Notes under the pieces: generated by a model
The model's database searches: none
The model's input: only the letters and a program-made list of their open reading frames with translations
Told to the model about the DNA's origin: nothing
Made by a program: the position numbers and the translations under genes
NCBI GenBank assembly: GCA_039545295.1
Contig: BCIK01000016.1
Coordinates: 124,001-188,000 of the forward strand
Direction: 5' to 3'
Length of the DNA stretch: 64,000 nt
Source of the DNA: Udeniomyces pyricola
Lineage: Eukaryota > Basidiomycota > Tremellomycetes > Cystofilobasidiales > Mrakiaceae
Shown: positions 11,978 through 27,378 of the stretch, in pieces
Layout: each line of letters starts with the position of its first letter
How positions within the stretch are numbered: position 1 is the stretch's first letter

Positions 11978-14900
11978 TTATACGAAATAACTTGGCAGAC
12001 CCTGCAGGAAAAAAAAAACCAAAACGAAGCATATATCGGCCATGACAGAAATCAGCGAGGTTGCTTTCATCATCTTGCTCGCTTTGGTCCCATATCGAAC
12101 GCATGTCTTGAAACCGACAGACGAAAGCAGAGGGGAAGGAGGCGACAGGAACCAAACTAAAACAAAATATTAAGCCATCCAATAAGAACAAAGAAAAAAA
12201 AAACTCACCGTTCTTCTCGATGCCGGATTCCGTTCGTCCGTGTCGTTCTCGGGCGCGGCCTCAAACGTCTGGAACGTCGTCTTGCCTTGATCGCCGACTT
12301 GCATGATCGATGCGAGGTTGCCGCATCGGTAGCAGTAACTGAATAATGAGGGTAACGAGGGGCAAAGAAGGGAAGGAAAAGAAAGTGCCACATGCGGACC
12401 GATCAGTCAGGCTCACAAAGGTCTGATGATCATCACAACGCAGCCGGCGACACGAGAAACCCCATCCATCCCAAAAAGAAAAGGAGGGGGGGGGGGAAGG
12501 GAGATATAATGAAGAAAGGACGACCGACTTTGGTGCACTCCAGACGGTGACAAGCTGGTTGTCAAACATGTGCTTGTAGCCTTCTTGGACGAGTTGATGG
12601 GCGCGCGCAATGAGATTCAGCCCGTTGAGGTGATTGAACTGCAGCGTCCGAGGGTTGAAGTCAACGTCAACGGCAACAAATGGATTCATGGGTGGAGGAA
12701 TTGAGACAAAGGGAAAGAGAGTTTAGAGAGGAAGATAATAAAGTCAAAAGACACCCCAAGAAGAGGTGAAAAGCAACGAATCAGGAGCGAAAAGAAAATG
12801 AAGGAAAAAGACGTACCTCGCCCGTGACTTTCCCTCCAAACAACTTCTCGTACAAATCCCGATTCAGCCCAGCGGCACACACATAACAAACACACCCACG
12901 ATGTCAAAAAGAAAGGTCAGTTACAAATGGAACGTCTTCGAAACCAGAGAAAGCGAAAACAAGACAGAAACGACATGGCAAACTTACCCATCCTGCTCCT
13001 CTTGGACTTATTGCCCAAGTGTCGACGTCTGACCATCCACGGATCCAAAAAAGGAAGCAGAAAGGAAAGAGAGAGGGAGTAGGAAAGGGGAAAGGGTGCC
13101 GACCAAGTCGAGACACAGTTCATCAGCTCTCAATCCCTACATCTCGAGTTTCTTTTTTCTCTGTTGTTGTTCTTGCTGGTTCTTGAATTAGGCTACTATA
13201 AGTCAGAGTAGGACGGTAAAGAAGAAGGCGAGTGTGACTCACCATCCTAATCTCGTCGAGAAAGGAAAAAAAAAAGGAACCCGACCAACACGCATATGCC
13301 CATCAGCCCTCTAAGATCCTCAAATACGCACACCCAAACACTTGTCTTCAAGTAGAACAAGTATGGAGATAACAGTAGAATTCGACTGACCGGATCCGAC
13401 CACATGACGTCGCAAAACGCGCCCTCATGCGGAATCTCCTGGGCCCGGGCGATCGTACGGATCTGATCGATCGTCCGAATATCGGGCGAGAGCCCGCCGT
13501 GGACGCACAGGACTTGACCATCGATGATCTTTAAATCAAAGGAATGAGAGGAAAGAGAGGCGAGACGGACAAGGGCAGAGGAAGAGCCAAGGAGAAGTCA
13601 AGAGTGAATAAAAATAGAGAGGTATCAGTTCAGTCAACTCGGGAGCTTTCCGCCTATCTCTCTTAGTCCTGTCAACGAGTTGCAAGGAGATCTACTAACA
13701 GCTTGAGTAAAACCATATGAAAAGAAAGAAGGAGATGATGTTCATCCATCAGACCAACACGGTTGTCAGTACTCGTAAGCATTGAACCAGGCGATCTCTA
13801 TCTCACAAGATCCTCCCCCCCTCCCCCCCCCTGTCCCCTTCCTTCAACCCTCACGCCCTCTTTCATCTTTAATCTCAGTCCCATCCATCCCCACACAGAA
13901 CGCCTCCAAAGAAATAGAAAATCCTGTTCTTACCAGCTAATGGGAGATGATCAAACACCTGACAACACGCCTTCCAAACGCTCGCGTTCCCGTACTTCTG
14001 CTGGCATTCGTCGTAAAACCCATAAACCTAAACAAGTTGGACAGATAAGCACCGTACCGGGTCAAATCCCACGGAGCCAGCCGACATTCACACCGTGAGC
14101 TCTTGGCCATCTTAAAGGGCGAACCGACAGGGAGAACGATGAACAGTGAAGCAAAGGGGAAGGGGGGGGGAGGGGGGGGGGTTTAAGCGTACTTGGGTGA
14201 TCTGCCGAGACTCGTGGTTCCCTCGAAGAAGCGTGACGTTGGCGGGATATCTAGTCGTTTGGCGTTTTTAAGACGGAAATCAACAAACCGCCCCTCCTCC
14301 AAGCTGTCAGCTTGAGAAACGAATATGTAGATATATATATATATCGGTGTGAGATGAGATGAAGTTCGAACGCACTTGGCTTTAAGGGCCATTAGTAAGG
14401 AGAGCGTTTCCAGCGAGCTAGTAAGGAGAAGAAGGCAGGAGCAGGGGGGGGGGGGGCGTCAGAAACCGGCCGCAAGACTGGTCGCCGAGTACAAAGACGA
14501 GGTAAGCAATTGGAACAGACTAGAGTCCACGATCGACAAAGTCGCCTGAGTGATGAGTATTTCAATTCGGACGTCGATCATGTATCGAAGAAGGAGGAGA
14601 AGAAGAAGAAGAAGAGGAAGCCCATGCGATTAGTCAAGGAGGTTCGGGATTCGCCGTTCAGCTCAACCGATCTACGCCGGGAACTTCTTTGGACCCCCTG
14701 TCCCAAAACATCCTGGCCCTCTCTTCTGCCAAAAGGGTAAGCTGCCCATGACTGCGTGTGTACACCAAGAGAATGTCGCGTCATAGTCGGGGCAAGATTC
14801 CCTTGCCTCTCTGCTCACGCGTCGCGCATCTGCTTTCCCTCCTTCCCACTCCCAACAACCTCTTTCCCTCTCTCTTTCTCTCTCTTCGCCTACCACTCAC

Positions 14901-15168
14901 CCATAAAGACGTAGCTCGTCTCCGGAACCATCCCACCCTTCCTCAGCAACTCAATGACGTCCCAAAACTGTCCGTGAATATCGCCGCAGACGGTAACGGG
15001 GCTCGAGATGGGTTGAACGTTGGATTCCTCAATGAGGATCGACCGGACGGTCTCGCAGAGGGCTTTGATCCGATGCTCGGGTAGATGCCGACATTTGAGC
15101 AGGTAGGAAATCGTTGGATCCGAAGAGGTGAGACCGTGAAGTGTGGTGGTGGTTTCGGTGGTGGACAT
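11978..15168 (-). CDS. SIT4: Serine/threonine protein phosphatase PP6 catalytic subunit (Sit4-type)
   Basis: This is a PPP-family metallophosphatase acting in cell-cycle and nutrient signalling with SAP-type regulatory subunits. Metal and catalytic motifs are all present across exons: [24 protein letters not shown], the CVHGGLSPD segment, and [17 protein letters not shown]. The wording [20 protein letters not shown] and [12 protein letters not shown] fits PP6/Sit4 better than PP2A, PP4 or PP1. At least 11 exons were read. Joining ...CDVMWSDP to [11 protein letters not shown] in frame needs a 4-nt exon (GATG, 13243–13246). Joining ...VFDHLPLA to [12 protein letters not shown] needs two extra nucleotides, for which a 2-nt exon (13700–13701) is the best candidate. 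The last exon (stop at 11978) codes GLPSYFV, where relatives end in YFL. The ATG at 15168 is preceded by a C-rich leader; the frame continues upstream but becomes poly-Pro. Confidence 0.92.
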
Positions 15169-16187
15169 GGTGATGGTGTCCGGTCGGATGTTGGGGAGGA
15201 GGGAGACAAGAAGGGGGGAAGGAGGGGGGAGGGGGGGGGGGGGGAGGGGGGGGGGGGGGGGAAGTGGGAACTGGTGGGACGTGGTCAATACCGTCAAATA
15301 GACTGACCATCGTTGATCATATCGTCATGATTCCAGCGACTGTAGTCATGAAGTGTACTACATATATTTATATAGAGAGTGTTCCACCTTCTACTTTTCC
15401 ACATCTGTACGTTTCAGTTGTACATCATGAGTCCATAACCATTCCTCAAATCTCGCACATCGTTTCACCCATAGGTCGACAGCGAAAGAGAGCAAAAGAA
15501 TACCAAAGAGGACATGACTATCATGATCGAGATTTATAAAAATGGTATGATGGAAAAGAATCATGGTACCAGTAGGTCTACTCCAGGGGATTGAGAGGAA
15601 TCGAAGGAGCTACTATATGTATATATGAAAGAGGTCATCCTACAGGATCATTCGAGGGAATGGAGAGGGGGAGGGGGGTTAAACTGCAGATCTGCATGGG
15701 TGCAACATGACGTACAACCATGAAGTCGAAGTAGGAGGAGGAAAGAGAAGAAGAAGAAGAAAAAAGCAGGGTTTCAGAAGAGAAGGGAAACCCTATTGAG
15801 AAACTGGGAAAAGAGATGCAAGAATAAAGGAAAACAAAGACGAAAGAAGAAAAAAAAAAGATTAAAAAATAAATTAAGAGATAGAAGAAGAAGGATCCGA
15901 AAAAAGAAAAGAACCATGTGTAACGAAGGGGGAAGGAAACTAGGGGGAGGAGGGAGGATGGGAGGGGGGAGGGGAGGAATCAAGAGAACAGATCAAAAAA
16001 AAAACCGAACGAAAAAGACATGCGAAGCAGACAGATACTAAGCGCACAACACAGAACACACGCATACACATGCCCTTTGCACACGTACGCACATACATAC
16101 ACATACACACACACACACACAGATAACAGTCCCTCTCACTATCGGCTCCACCTACCGATCTCCTCCCAGCCTCTTCCCTCTCAAGAC
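15169..16187. other. Upstream region of PP6 and 3' flank of the bZIP gene
   Basis: The first 130 bp is G-rich on the + strand (C-rich in the PP6 leader). The rest is purine-rich on the + strand, with A-runs near 15840–15930, a CA microsatellite near 16100–16122 and no recognisable gene. Confidence 0.5.
15214..15263. repeat. Long G-homopolymer tracts in the PP6 leader
   Basis: Several G runs of 6–18 bases are separated by single A residues on the + strand. On the PP6 sense strand they read as C tracts, so the template strand could form a G-quadruplex. Run lengths are unreliable in most assemblies. Confidence 0.75.
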
Positions 16188-18464
16188 TCAACCTCGACCT
16201 ACGCCAGGGCTCTCTCGTCGCTCGCCCGTGCCTCCACCTTGCCAGTTAAAGCCACCGCTCATTCCCGCGAGGATGCCCGGAGATGGCGTGCTTCTCACGT
16301 CGCTGATGCTCGTGCCAATCCCAGCCCCAAAGCCAAAGCCTTGATGATGATGATGCGACGCAAACGTCGCCGATGGGAACGGGAATGGAAACGGCGACAT
16401 CGGAGGGTACCGCGAAGGAGAGAACATCGGGAACGCCGCTCCTCCTCCCGCTGAGCCTGGGTTAGCCGCCGTCATGCTCGTGCTGAGAGAGGAGCTCGTC
16501 GCAGGTGGATAAGAAGAGTGAGCCGAGAGAGGCGAAAGTGCCGTGTGAAGGTTGACGAGAGGTGGATTGTTGAGATTACTGCTGGCAGAGGTCCGGCCGC
16601 CGTGAAGCTGGGAAGACGAAAGAATGTGGGTAAAGTTGGGCAGAGGAGGCAACGTCAAGCGAGGGGAGGACGTCTGCGGTTCGGTCGAGAGTGAACGTGA
16701 GAGGAAGTAGAAACCACAAGTCACACTTATTCGTCAGTAAATAGATCGACTGAATGCCAGAAACAAACTAGAGAGAGGGAAAAGGGAAAGGGAAGAGGAG
16801 GAAACACTCATCACAAAAAGACAAGAAGAAACCACTCACAAAAGGAAAGCTCGACACGTTGTTGACCAACGTTCCACCAGACGTCTTGGCGACTTCATCT
16901 GACCTAGCGCCGCCGTCACCGCCGTCGATCGTCGAGACATCAGGCGACAGACTCGTCTCGGACGCGATCGAGTTGGCATTGCTCGAAGAAGGGAGTGTCG
17001 TCGTTCGCAGGAGCGATGACGACGCATGGTTCCGACGAAGGTGGATAGGAAGGGTCGGCTGGCGGAGCATCGAGGGTGGCTTCATGGTCGTACCCGAGTT
17101 GGACGATGATGAAGACGAAGTGGTTCTTGCGGGCGGACGGATCGCAGCGGGAACGGTCGTCGAGGAGGAAGGTCCAGCGGGGTCAGCATCAGACGCCACT
17201 GTCGATTCAGACGTATCAGCGCTGTTTCCAACGTCAGTCGTAGGCAATGAGGGGGTCAACTCGGTGATCGTTCCAATCGTCGGCGAGGTCGGGAGGAGTT
17301 TCTGCTTCTTGTTTGGGGGAGAGGCCTTGGAGATCGTTTCCGATGCCCGCTGATCCTGGGGGGGAGGAGAGGGAGAGGGAGATGGAGACGGCGGAGGTGA
17401 GGGTGCTGGAGCGGCATGGATAGGGAATGGGAATGCATCGGCAGCATGGGAAGCGGCCGGGTGGTTGGGAGGATCCGACCGGAGCGATGGCTCAATGTGA
17501 TGAATCGACTCGAGTTCCGACGCGGGTCTGAAACGAACAACCAACGCACAGAATAGAAACACACACAAGTCGCCATCACATGTTAGCTTGCGGAAACGAG
17601 TGAGATAAAAACCGATCGAGCTCAAGAAAGGACGAGAAAAAGAAGACACCGAATGGGAACGAAAAAGAACGAGGAGGGAGGGAAAAAAAGAAGAAAGAAA
17701 GAGAGAAGAAGAACCCGGCAAGGACGGCGGCGCGCGCGCCAGAACCGATCTGCGAGACGAGACACTTACGATTGGCCGACGAGATTTCCGTTGGCGTCAT
17801 CATCGTCTCCGCCGGCGTGTTGCTGATGTTGCTGTTGGTGCTGAGCCGGGTATTGCTGTTGCTGTTGCTGTTGCCTCTGCTGGTGTTGCAAGTACTGTTC
17901 TCGGTTAATTCCTTCCCGTGCAAGAGCTTCGAGCTCATCGATCCCATCGTCGAGCTCCCGTTTGACGCCTCGACTCTTCTCCTTGGTGAATCCTTCGCTC
18001 AAGCCCCAACCGTCGTCTGCTCCGTCGTGGTCGACGTGTTCCCTCCCTGACGCTTTCGCTGAACTCGTTTCCGACATGGATGCTCTCCCTCGCCTATTCG
18101 TTATACTTTCCTCATTCTTCTCACCCCCATCATCCTCCCGTTCGCGGTCCCCTTGGCCTTGTCCACCCCCCAACTCCCTAACCAACGACCTCAACCGATC
18201 GACCTCTTCCATCAACAACCGATTCTCCTCTTCAAGTTCGGCCAGGCGCTTTTCGAGCTCACCGAGCCGTTCTTTTTTGCGCGTTCGGAACGCAGAAGCC
18301 GCCAGTCGGTTGCGTTCGCGTCGGCGGGCGCGCGGATCGGATGGGAGGTCGGACGAGTTTGGGTGGGAGGATGAGGAAGCGTCATGGATGCCATCGTTGG
18401 GAGGAGGTGATTGGGATTGTGAAGACGATGAGGATGCCTTTGCGTTTTTGGGCGCTCGAGGCAT
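16188..18464 (-). CDS. bZIP transcription factor
   Basis: Three exons were read on the minus strand. The first (ATG at 18464) encodes a Ser/Pro-rich start, then a basic region at about residues 45–66 (RNRLAASAFRTRKKER, the N-x-x-A-A-x-x-x-R signature of bZIP DNA contacts). A leucine zipper follows at about 67–98 (LGELEKRLAELEEENRLL). An acidic linker and a Gln-rich run come next. Exon 2 is Ser/Pro/Thr-rich with a possible nuclear signal PPNKKQKLLP. Exon 3 contains Pro/Ser/Gly- and His-rich sequence ending in ...ESPGVGRG. Junctions are in phase at GGCCAATC|GTAAGT and CCTTTT|GTGAGT. The basic region is ATF/CREB-like; no specific target or orthologue can be named. An in-frame upstream stretch crosses a G run with an N and was not used as the start. 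Confidence 0.85.
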
Positions 18465-20131
18465 GACGAACGGAGAAGTAAAGAAGGGGGGGGGGGGAGG
18501 NGGAAATGGGTTTGGATCGAAAGGTGACAAGGTTTCAAAAGAAGAGAAAAGAACCGAGGGATCGATATGCAGAGCTCAAGGGCGACAAATGATCGAGTGC
18601 TGAGGGAGGAGCGAGAGTGAGAAAGTGGTGGGAGTGGGAAGGGGGAGGGGGGAGGCTAGACGAGAACGAGAAAGCCAGGACGAGAATAGGAGGAGGGTGG
18701 GAAGGGGGAAGGGGAAGGGGGAAAGGAAGGAGCGAGGGACAATGGAATTGGGCCGACGATGACGAAGCACAAAAAGATCGAGTCCAACAGGGTTTGGCCG
18801 ATGATCCAGGGCGAGCGAGGGGTAGAAGAGAGAGTCGAGAGAGCGCGACAAGTCGGGAGCAACCTCGCTATGGTCAGGGCAGCCGGAGGGTTCGTTGGTT
18901 CGGGTTAAGTCAAAGGGAAGAGGAGGGAGATAGCGAGAGAGAGAGAGAGAGAGAGAGAGAGCTATAGACAGGCGGATGAGATGGCCGAAGGAGGATGTCA
19001 ACCAAGGGGGGTAAAGGAAGAGGAACGACGGCAAGACTGCAACGATGTTTGGCTGGGGATATCGACCAACGAAACCTGGGGGAGTCGACGAAACGCGAAG
19101 ACGTCATCGATCATATATCGATAGTTTACAGTATTATCATCCTTGGATCATTCCGGCCGGCGGTCTGAATCGTCTGGATCCGTAATATTGTCATTATTAT
19201 CCTTTGCTTTTTTTCTTCTATAATAGCTAGTTTATATGTGCGTACGTACATACATACACGTCGTGTGTTCGGTATATATAGATTTTACGCAACTTCCCCA
19301 ACATCCTCACACGTGCATCATCGAAACGATATCTGCTCTCAGTTACGTTGGTTGTACGGAACAGCACGCGTTTACGCGTGTATTATCGTGATCCGTGGGC
19401 ATATTACGCCGCCCGGATACAGCTGCGCGCCCACGCACGCACGCGATGTCGCACCGCGCGTGCGTCCGTGCGTCCGAGCGAGAGTCTTGTTCATTGATGA
19501 CGTACGACCCATTAACACATTCTCATTATATATCTCTATCAAATGGTCTACAGGTGACTGTGGAACGTTGAGATGGGATCGGAGAGGTTGGATTTGCACT
19601 GCCAGCTATATCGGCCCGGCGAAGAGAGGGGAAAAAGCGTGAATATATCGATGGGTTTAAGAAAGGCAAGTCTATTCTATGGATTGCTCGGATAGGGTTC
19701 ATCTCTAGTGATGAGGGTCAGTAACAAGATCGTAAGCGCAAACAAAATGGGGGGAGGGAGGAGGAGGAAGGAAGGCCAGATAACGAGGAAGAGAGAAAGA
19801 TGGAGAGGAGAGAAGACAGAGAGGATCAAAATCTAGATCTAGAGAAACATGAGCAAGGCTAGCCCAGTAAACAAAGCAAAGCAAAGAAGATGAAGCAAGA
19901 ATAGAGCCAAGAAGAAGTAGGAAAGAAGGAAAAGAAAAGAGGTAAACCGGGAGGTTTCGAGAATGATATTCGACCGAATCAGATCCCAGCGAGATGAGAG
20001 AGACGAGACATATTCCGAACTCAGAAAGTATCTAGGCGTCGAGAAAGTCAGAACGAGTCGAACAAGCTGCAAAACCACGGTGCTGAGCGCGTAAAGCCAG
20101 CTCTTTGATGGTAGATTTCCAGTCCCGTGTC
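18465..20131. other. Long non-coding interval between the bZIP and exo-glucanase genes
   Basis: The bZIP-proximal 600 bp is purine-rich on the + strand (pyrimidine-rich leader in the sense direction) with a GA microsatellite at about 18935–18961. From 19100 to 19700 it is mixed, with TATATA boxes and repeated ACGT/CGTACG palindromes. From 19740 it is A/G-rich and probably the 3' flank of the glucanase gene. No conserved gene or RNA was recognised. Confidence 0.5.
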
Positions 20132-23408
<3,277 letters not shown>

Positions 23409-23804
23409 AGCTGGACCTCTTGAGGAAGGGGAGGAAGGGTGTAGAGAGAAGGAGATTGAAGGGGAACGATGAAATCGACGGGGTAGCTATGGAGGAATAG
23501 AAGGGGAAGGAAGGGGGGGGGGGGAGGGCTGGACCGAGCGTAATCGAAAGTGTGATTGGGCAATGAGCTCAGAGTCACCAATGCGCAGTCGGCTCCCTTG
23601 TAATTACGCACACAGTCAATATTACTGACAGATGATTAATGACCTCCCTATTTTCCTTGGCGCCCTTTACCGTCCAAAACAATCAGACTCGACAGGCCAC
23701 ACTGCAAGACATTTCTTATTTGATGTCGCTTCCCTTTGGAGCTCAGGCTGTCGCATGACCATTCACACAGAAATACTGGAAAGAAACAGCAATCATCATC
23801 GTCA
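23409..23804. other. Short intergenic interval
   Basis: This is the upstream flank of the exo-glucanase gene (with a G run near 23513–23523) and the 3' flank of the USP gene. Nothing else was recognised. Confidence 0.5.
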
Positions 23805-26800
23805 TCATGAGCTCACAGTGGCCGCGTCTGACCTCTCCTCGTTTTCGTCCTCGTCGTCCCTCTCGACCTCCTCTCCGACACGCTCTGCATGAGGATTTGC
23901 AGCCCCTCCCTCCTGAGTGCTCATTGTATTCTTCCCCAACCCATCCCTTGAACCCATCGCACCTCTCCAAACAACTCTCCCTGCCGGTCGATTCGACCCC
24001 ATCGACAGTCCCGTAGTTTCTCTCCCATGAACCTCATCCCCCTTCCGACCATCTCTCCCTTCCCGAACCAACTCATAGAACAGCATGAAGCACTCCCCTC
24101 TCACACTTCCGCTCCCAACGACTCCTTGCACGCCCTCTCTCAACGGAACGACGTCAGCGTCAGAGACGCGAAGCCAACGCTCAAATGTCGACGCCGCCGA
24201 CGGAGACGGCACGCGTCGATACGTGACGTAATGGCCCGAATGATGAGAGCCGAGATGGAAGATAGCCGAAGCGAGGCGGTACGTCGGTGGTCGATGGTAG
24301 AACGGTGCCATCGTCCTTGACAAAGTTGGCTCTTCCCCATTACTACCCATCGTCGTCGTCGTTGCGGCTGCTGGTGTCCGACGTTGGAGTCTCTCCAGCA
24401 CACTCTGGACACCCTCAATTTCCTCTGGCACACTGATCCCTCGGCCGGGGTCGAGCGACATCTGTCCATTCGTACAAAAAGGAGCGAGGTCGAGGTCGGC
24501 TGGAAAAGCGACGTGGCATGCGTTTTTAGAGGGCAAAAGAGAGGGCGAAGAAGGGTTGAACGTCGAACGTTGGAGGTGGAGCGCGAGAATTTGAGGAGGA
24601 AGACAGAACATGTCTTGTCTGTTTGATTTATAATTATATATATTTACAATAGAAATGAAAATTGATGAAAGAGAAGGAAATCAGTTTCCGGTTCATTGAC
24701 GAAGAACGAGGAAACTTCAAGTTCACTCGGTTTGGATCAAGTAAGCGACCGAGCACTAACCTCGTACTAAACCCGCCATCGACCAATTCCCACCGTCCAT
24801 CGGCCGTAGGTAACCCCTCGAGATCGTCCTCCCACCGCTTGTCCTCGACAAGTCTTTCTACCCGGGCAAGTGTCTGACGTTTTGCATCAAGCTCTTTCCG
24901 GGCGAGGTTGAGACGTTTCTTCTTGGACGCTGTCAGAGGGAGCGATGAAGGAGGTTGGGACGAAGTCGAGAAGGGGGAAGGCTTCTTTTTAGGTTTCTTC
25001 GAAGGCGATGGCGAGGAAGGGGGAGAAGGCATACTGGAGGAATGAACAGGTACCGGAGACAGATGTACAGATGCTCGTGGAGAGGGAGAGGAAGGACTCG
25101 AAGATGAGGGTGTAGGGAGTGACGTCGAGGTCATCGAGGAAGGAAGAGACGGAGGTATGGTTTGTCGAAGGGTTTTGAGCGTTTGGAGAACACGACAGCG
25201 ACGACATTGGGTATCATTCAGGAGTTCCAGAGAGGTATAAGCTTGGATCAGAGAGGTCAGGGGCACAGATGACTTCTCGCACAGAAATCGAATCCGGCGG
25301 AAGAAATGGATGAGGAACATGACGGTCAGCCTGGGTCGGTTATAACCCGCAGAGCTACCATCTTTGATATACTTTTCTTAATTCGACCTCGGTCAAGAAA
25401 CGATACGGGACCAAGAAGCAGATATGTCACGCTGATGAAACAGGCACTCACTCGATGAGGGACTGGCAACTGGACGTTGTCAAACGGCGTCAGACGGATG
25501 CCTTCAGCGTAACCGCATCTGAAGAGTCCAAACATCAAGTAAGCCGACAATCACATGTGTCACCCAGATACGTCGCGTCAAGGATGAGAATCTACTCACA
25601 TCTGACAACTTCGACGATAGGCCATACGTCCTTCAAACGGGTTTTCCATACCAACTCTGCTGCTCGGGTCCCGCTTGATTTGCTGTTGCGTGTCCGCTTG
25701 CTCCTTCGTTGACGAGGACTCGAGTATCAATCCCAGTCCCTCCTTTTCGTTCCGACTAGCCGATTGCCTCGCTCCCCATCCATCGCAACCTCCTTGGGTC
25801 TCCTTTCGAACCTCCTCTCCTTCCTCCTCAACAGCCGCGACGAGAAGCTGCCATAATTCTTGGGCATCCTGTTGTTCTCGCATGCCCCTTTTGAAGAGCC
25901 CGCTTCGTTTGAGCGTCTCACTTTCGACGAGAGCCTCAAGCAGCAATGTCGGGCGGAGAGGACGGGCGGAAGAGGAGGAAGACGGGGTGTTGAGCGCGAC
26001 AAGGAGGGGGAGCAGGACGTCGATCAGAGGGGTAGGTACGTCGAGGTCGAGGGCGTTGGTATGGATGATGTGAATGTGGGTCATGAAGGAAGGAAGGGAT
26101 GCGAGAGCCTGACAAAGAAGAAGTCAAGTGCAACATGAATGTTAGAGTAAGAAAGAAAAAGAGAAAAAGTCAAACAAGCCAGAGGAGCAGAGTACGTCTG
26201 AGTTGTGTGTCTGCCTGCACGTCGAGAGGGGGCGACTTCGTTTGGATACTTGAAGCGGGAAGGGAATCTTACTTGGATGACAGAGTTCATGTAACAGAAC
26301 GTTCCAGACATGTTGACGAGCCCTGGGAAGCTACCGGTCGCGTGAAGGGTCGCGTCGGTGGGTTGGTCGGCTTGGGAAGGAGAACGCAACCATACCAAAC
26401 GTCATCAGTCGCGGACTTGAGTCGAGTTTTGCGATTTAGTCGTCAAGCATAGTGTTCGACTATCGACGCGATAGCTGAGCGGAATAGTGTGCAGCTCCTT
26501 TCATTGACACTGGAAATTTTTCATCCCACTTGGATGCCAGAGGAAACAGGTCGAACGGGACGGGATCTGACCCGAAAGAGACGACTCACGTCGGTATAAA
26601 TCTCCACCTCTTACGGACCGTCTTTTCTTGGTCGACGAATCATGAGGCGTCTGGATGGGACTATACTGCCTTGAACCACCTCCGGAACCACTCCACCAGC
26701 TGAGGATACCCATGTGGCGATGTGTTCTTCGATAGAGAAGGATGAGCTCGAGGGGGAGACCAAAGAGGTAGAGGTACGAGCCGAGAAAGACGACGGCGAG

Positions 26801-26923
26801 AAGGGCGGTGATGTAAAGGGTAGGATCGGGTGGAGGATGGTTGAAGGAGAGGCTGGTGTTAGGATGATGGGAATGGTGATAGCGTGTTGGGTTGCGGGTG
26901 TAGCGAGGGGGAAGTGAGTTCAT
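23805..26923 (-). CDS. USP-family ubiquitin hydrolase with N-terminal membrane anchor
   Basis: This is a cysteine protease that removes ubiquitin from proteins. The first exon (ATG 26923) has a Pro/His-rich start and then one membrane span (LYITALLAVVFLGSYLYLFG), as in yeast Ubp1/Ubp16 and USP30. The Cys box is GLVNMSGTFCYMNSVIQ, split from the first exon by an intron whose 3' end is CCCAAG. QQDAQEL follows at about 26 kb. The His box is GSHHSGHYVTYRR, with the acidic partner in RWLRVSDADVV and the closing GECFMLFYEL. The region between the boxes has a long Ser/Pro insertion and a Lys-rich segment; one CRRC pair (DTQCRRCRVLQ) is visible. A charged tail of about 95 residues follows the domain. 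The membrane anchor suggests an ER or mitochondrial outer-membrane location, which is inference. Confidence 0.88.
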
Positions 26924-27378
26924 TGAACGACGACGGTTGGCATGATATGGTGGAATATGATGGATGGATGGATGGGATTGATCATCATCATGAGTTATAT
27001 ATATTATAGCATGTCTATTATTAATGTACGGCAGCTGTTGAACGTTGAACTTGTTCATCATCATCATCAACCTGTTATATATCATATTATATAACCACTA
27101 TACATCGACCGCCGATATCCATCATCCCATTCATCCATCCGTTCATCCATCCATCACCATCCACCACGTCAGCATACATCCACTTTACCCATCATCATTC
27201 ACACCCAGCTAGCTAGCTACTCAGTCGCCACCACCTCATCATCCAGAACTCCTTCCATTCAACCTCCAGACAATCATCATCCAACGCCATCCACCTCGTC
27301 CAGCCTCCAATCAACCCCAGCCCACAGTCACACGTACCCATCTCTCCCCTAACGTCCACCCACACCCACATCCATACC
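26924..27378. promoter_or_regulatory. Divergent promoter region USP / ARPC5
   Basis: This 455-bp interval lies between two divergent ATGs. It has many CAT/ATC repeats (CATCATCATC, CCATCCAT) and an AT-rich TATATATTATA block near 26996–27008. The side next to ARPC5 is pyrimidine-rich. No factor site was assigned. Confidence 0.5.

Noticed and set aside
18576..19034. Minus-strand frame upstream of the bZIP gene
   Set aside because: It is Ser/Leu/Pro-rich, lies in the pyrimidine-rich leader with a GA/CT microsatellite, and does not join to the bZIP exon.
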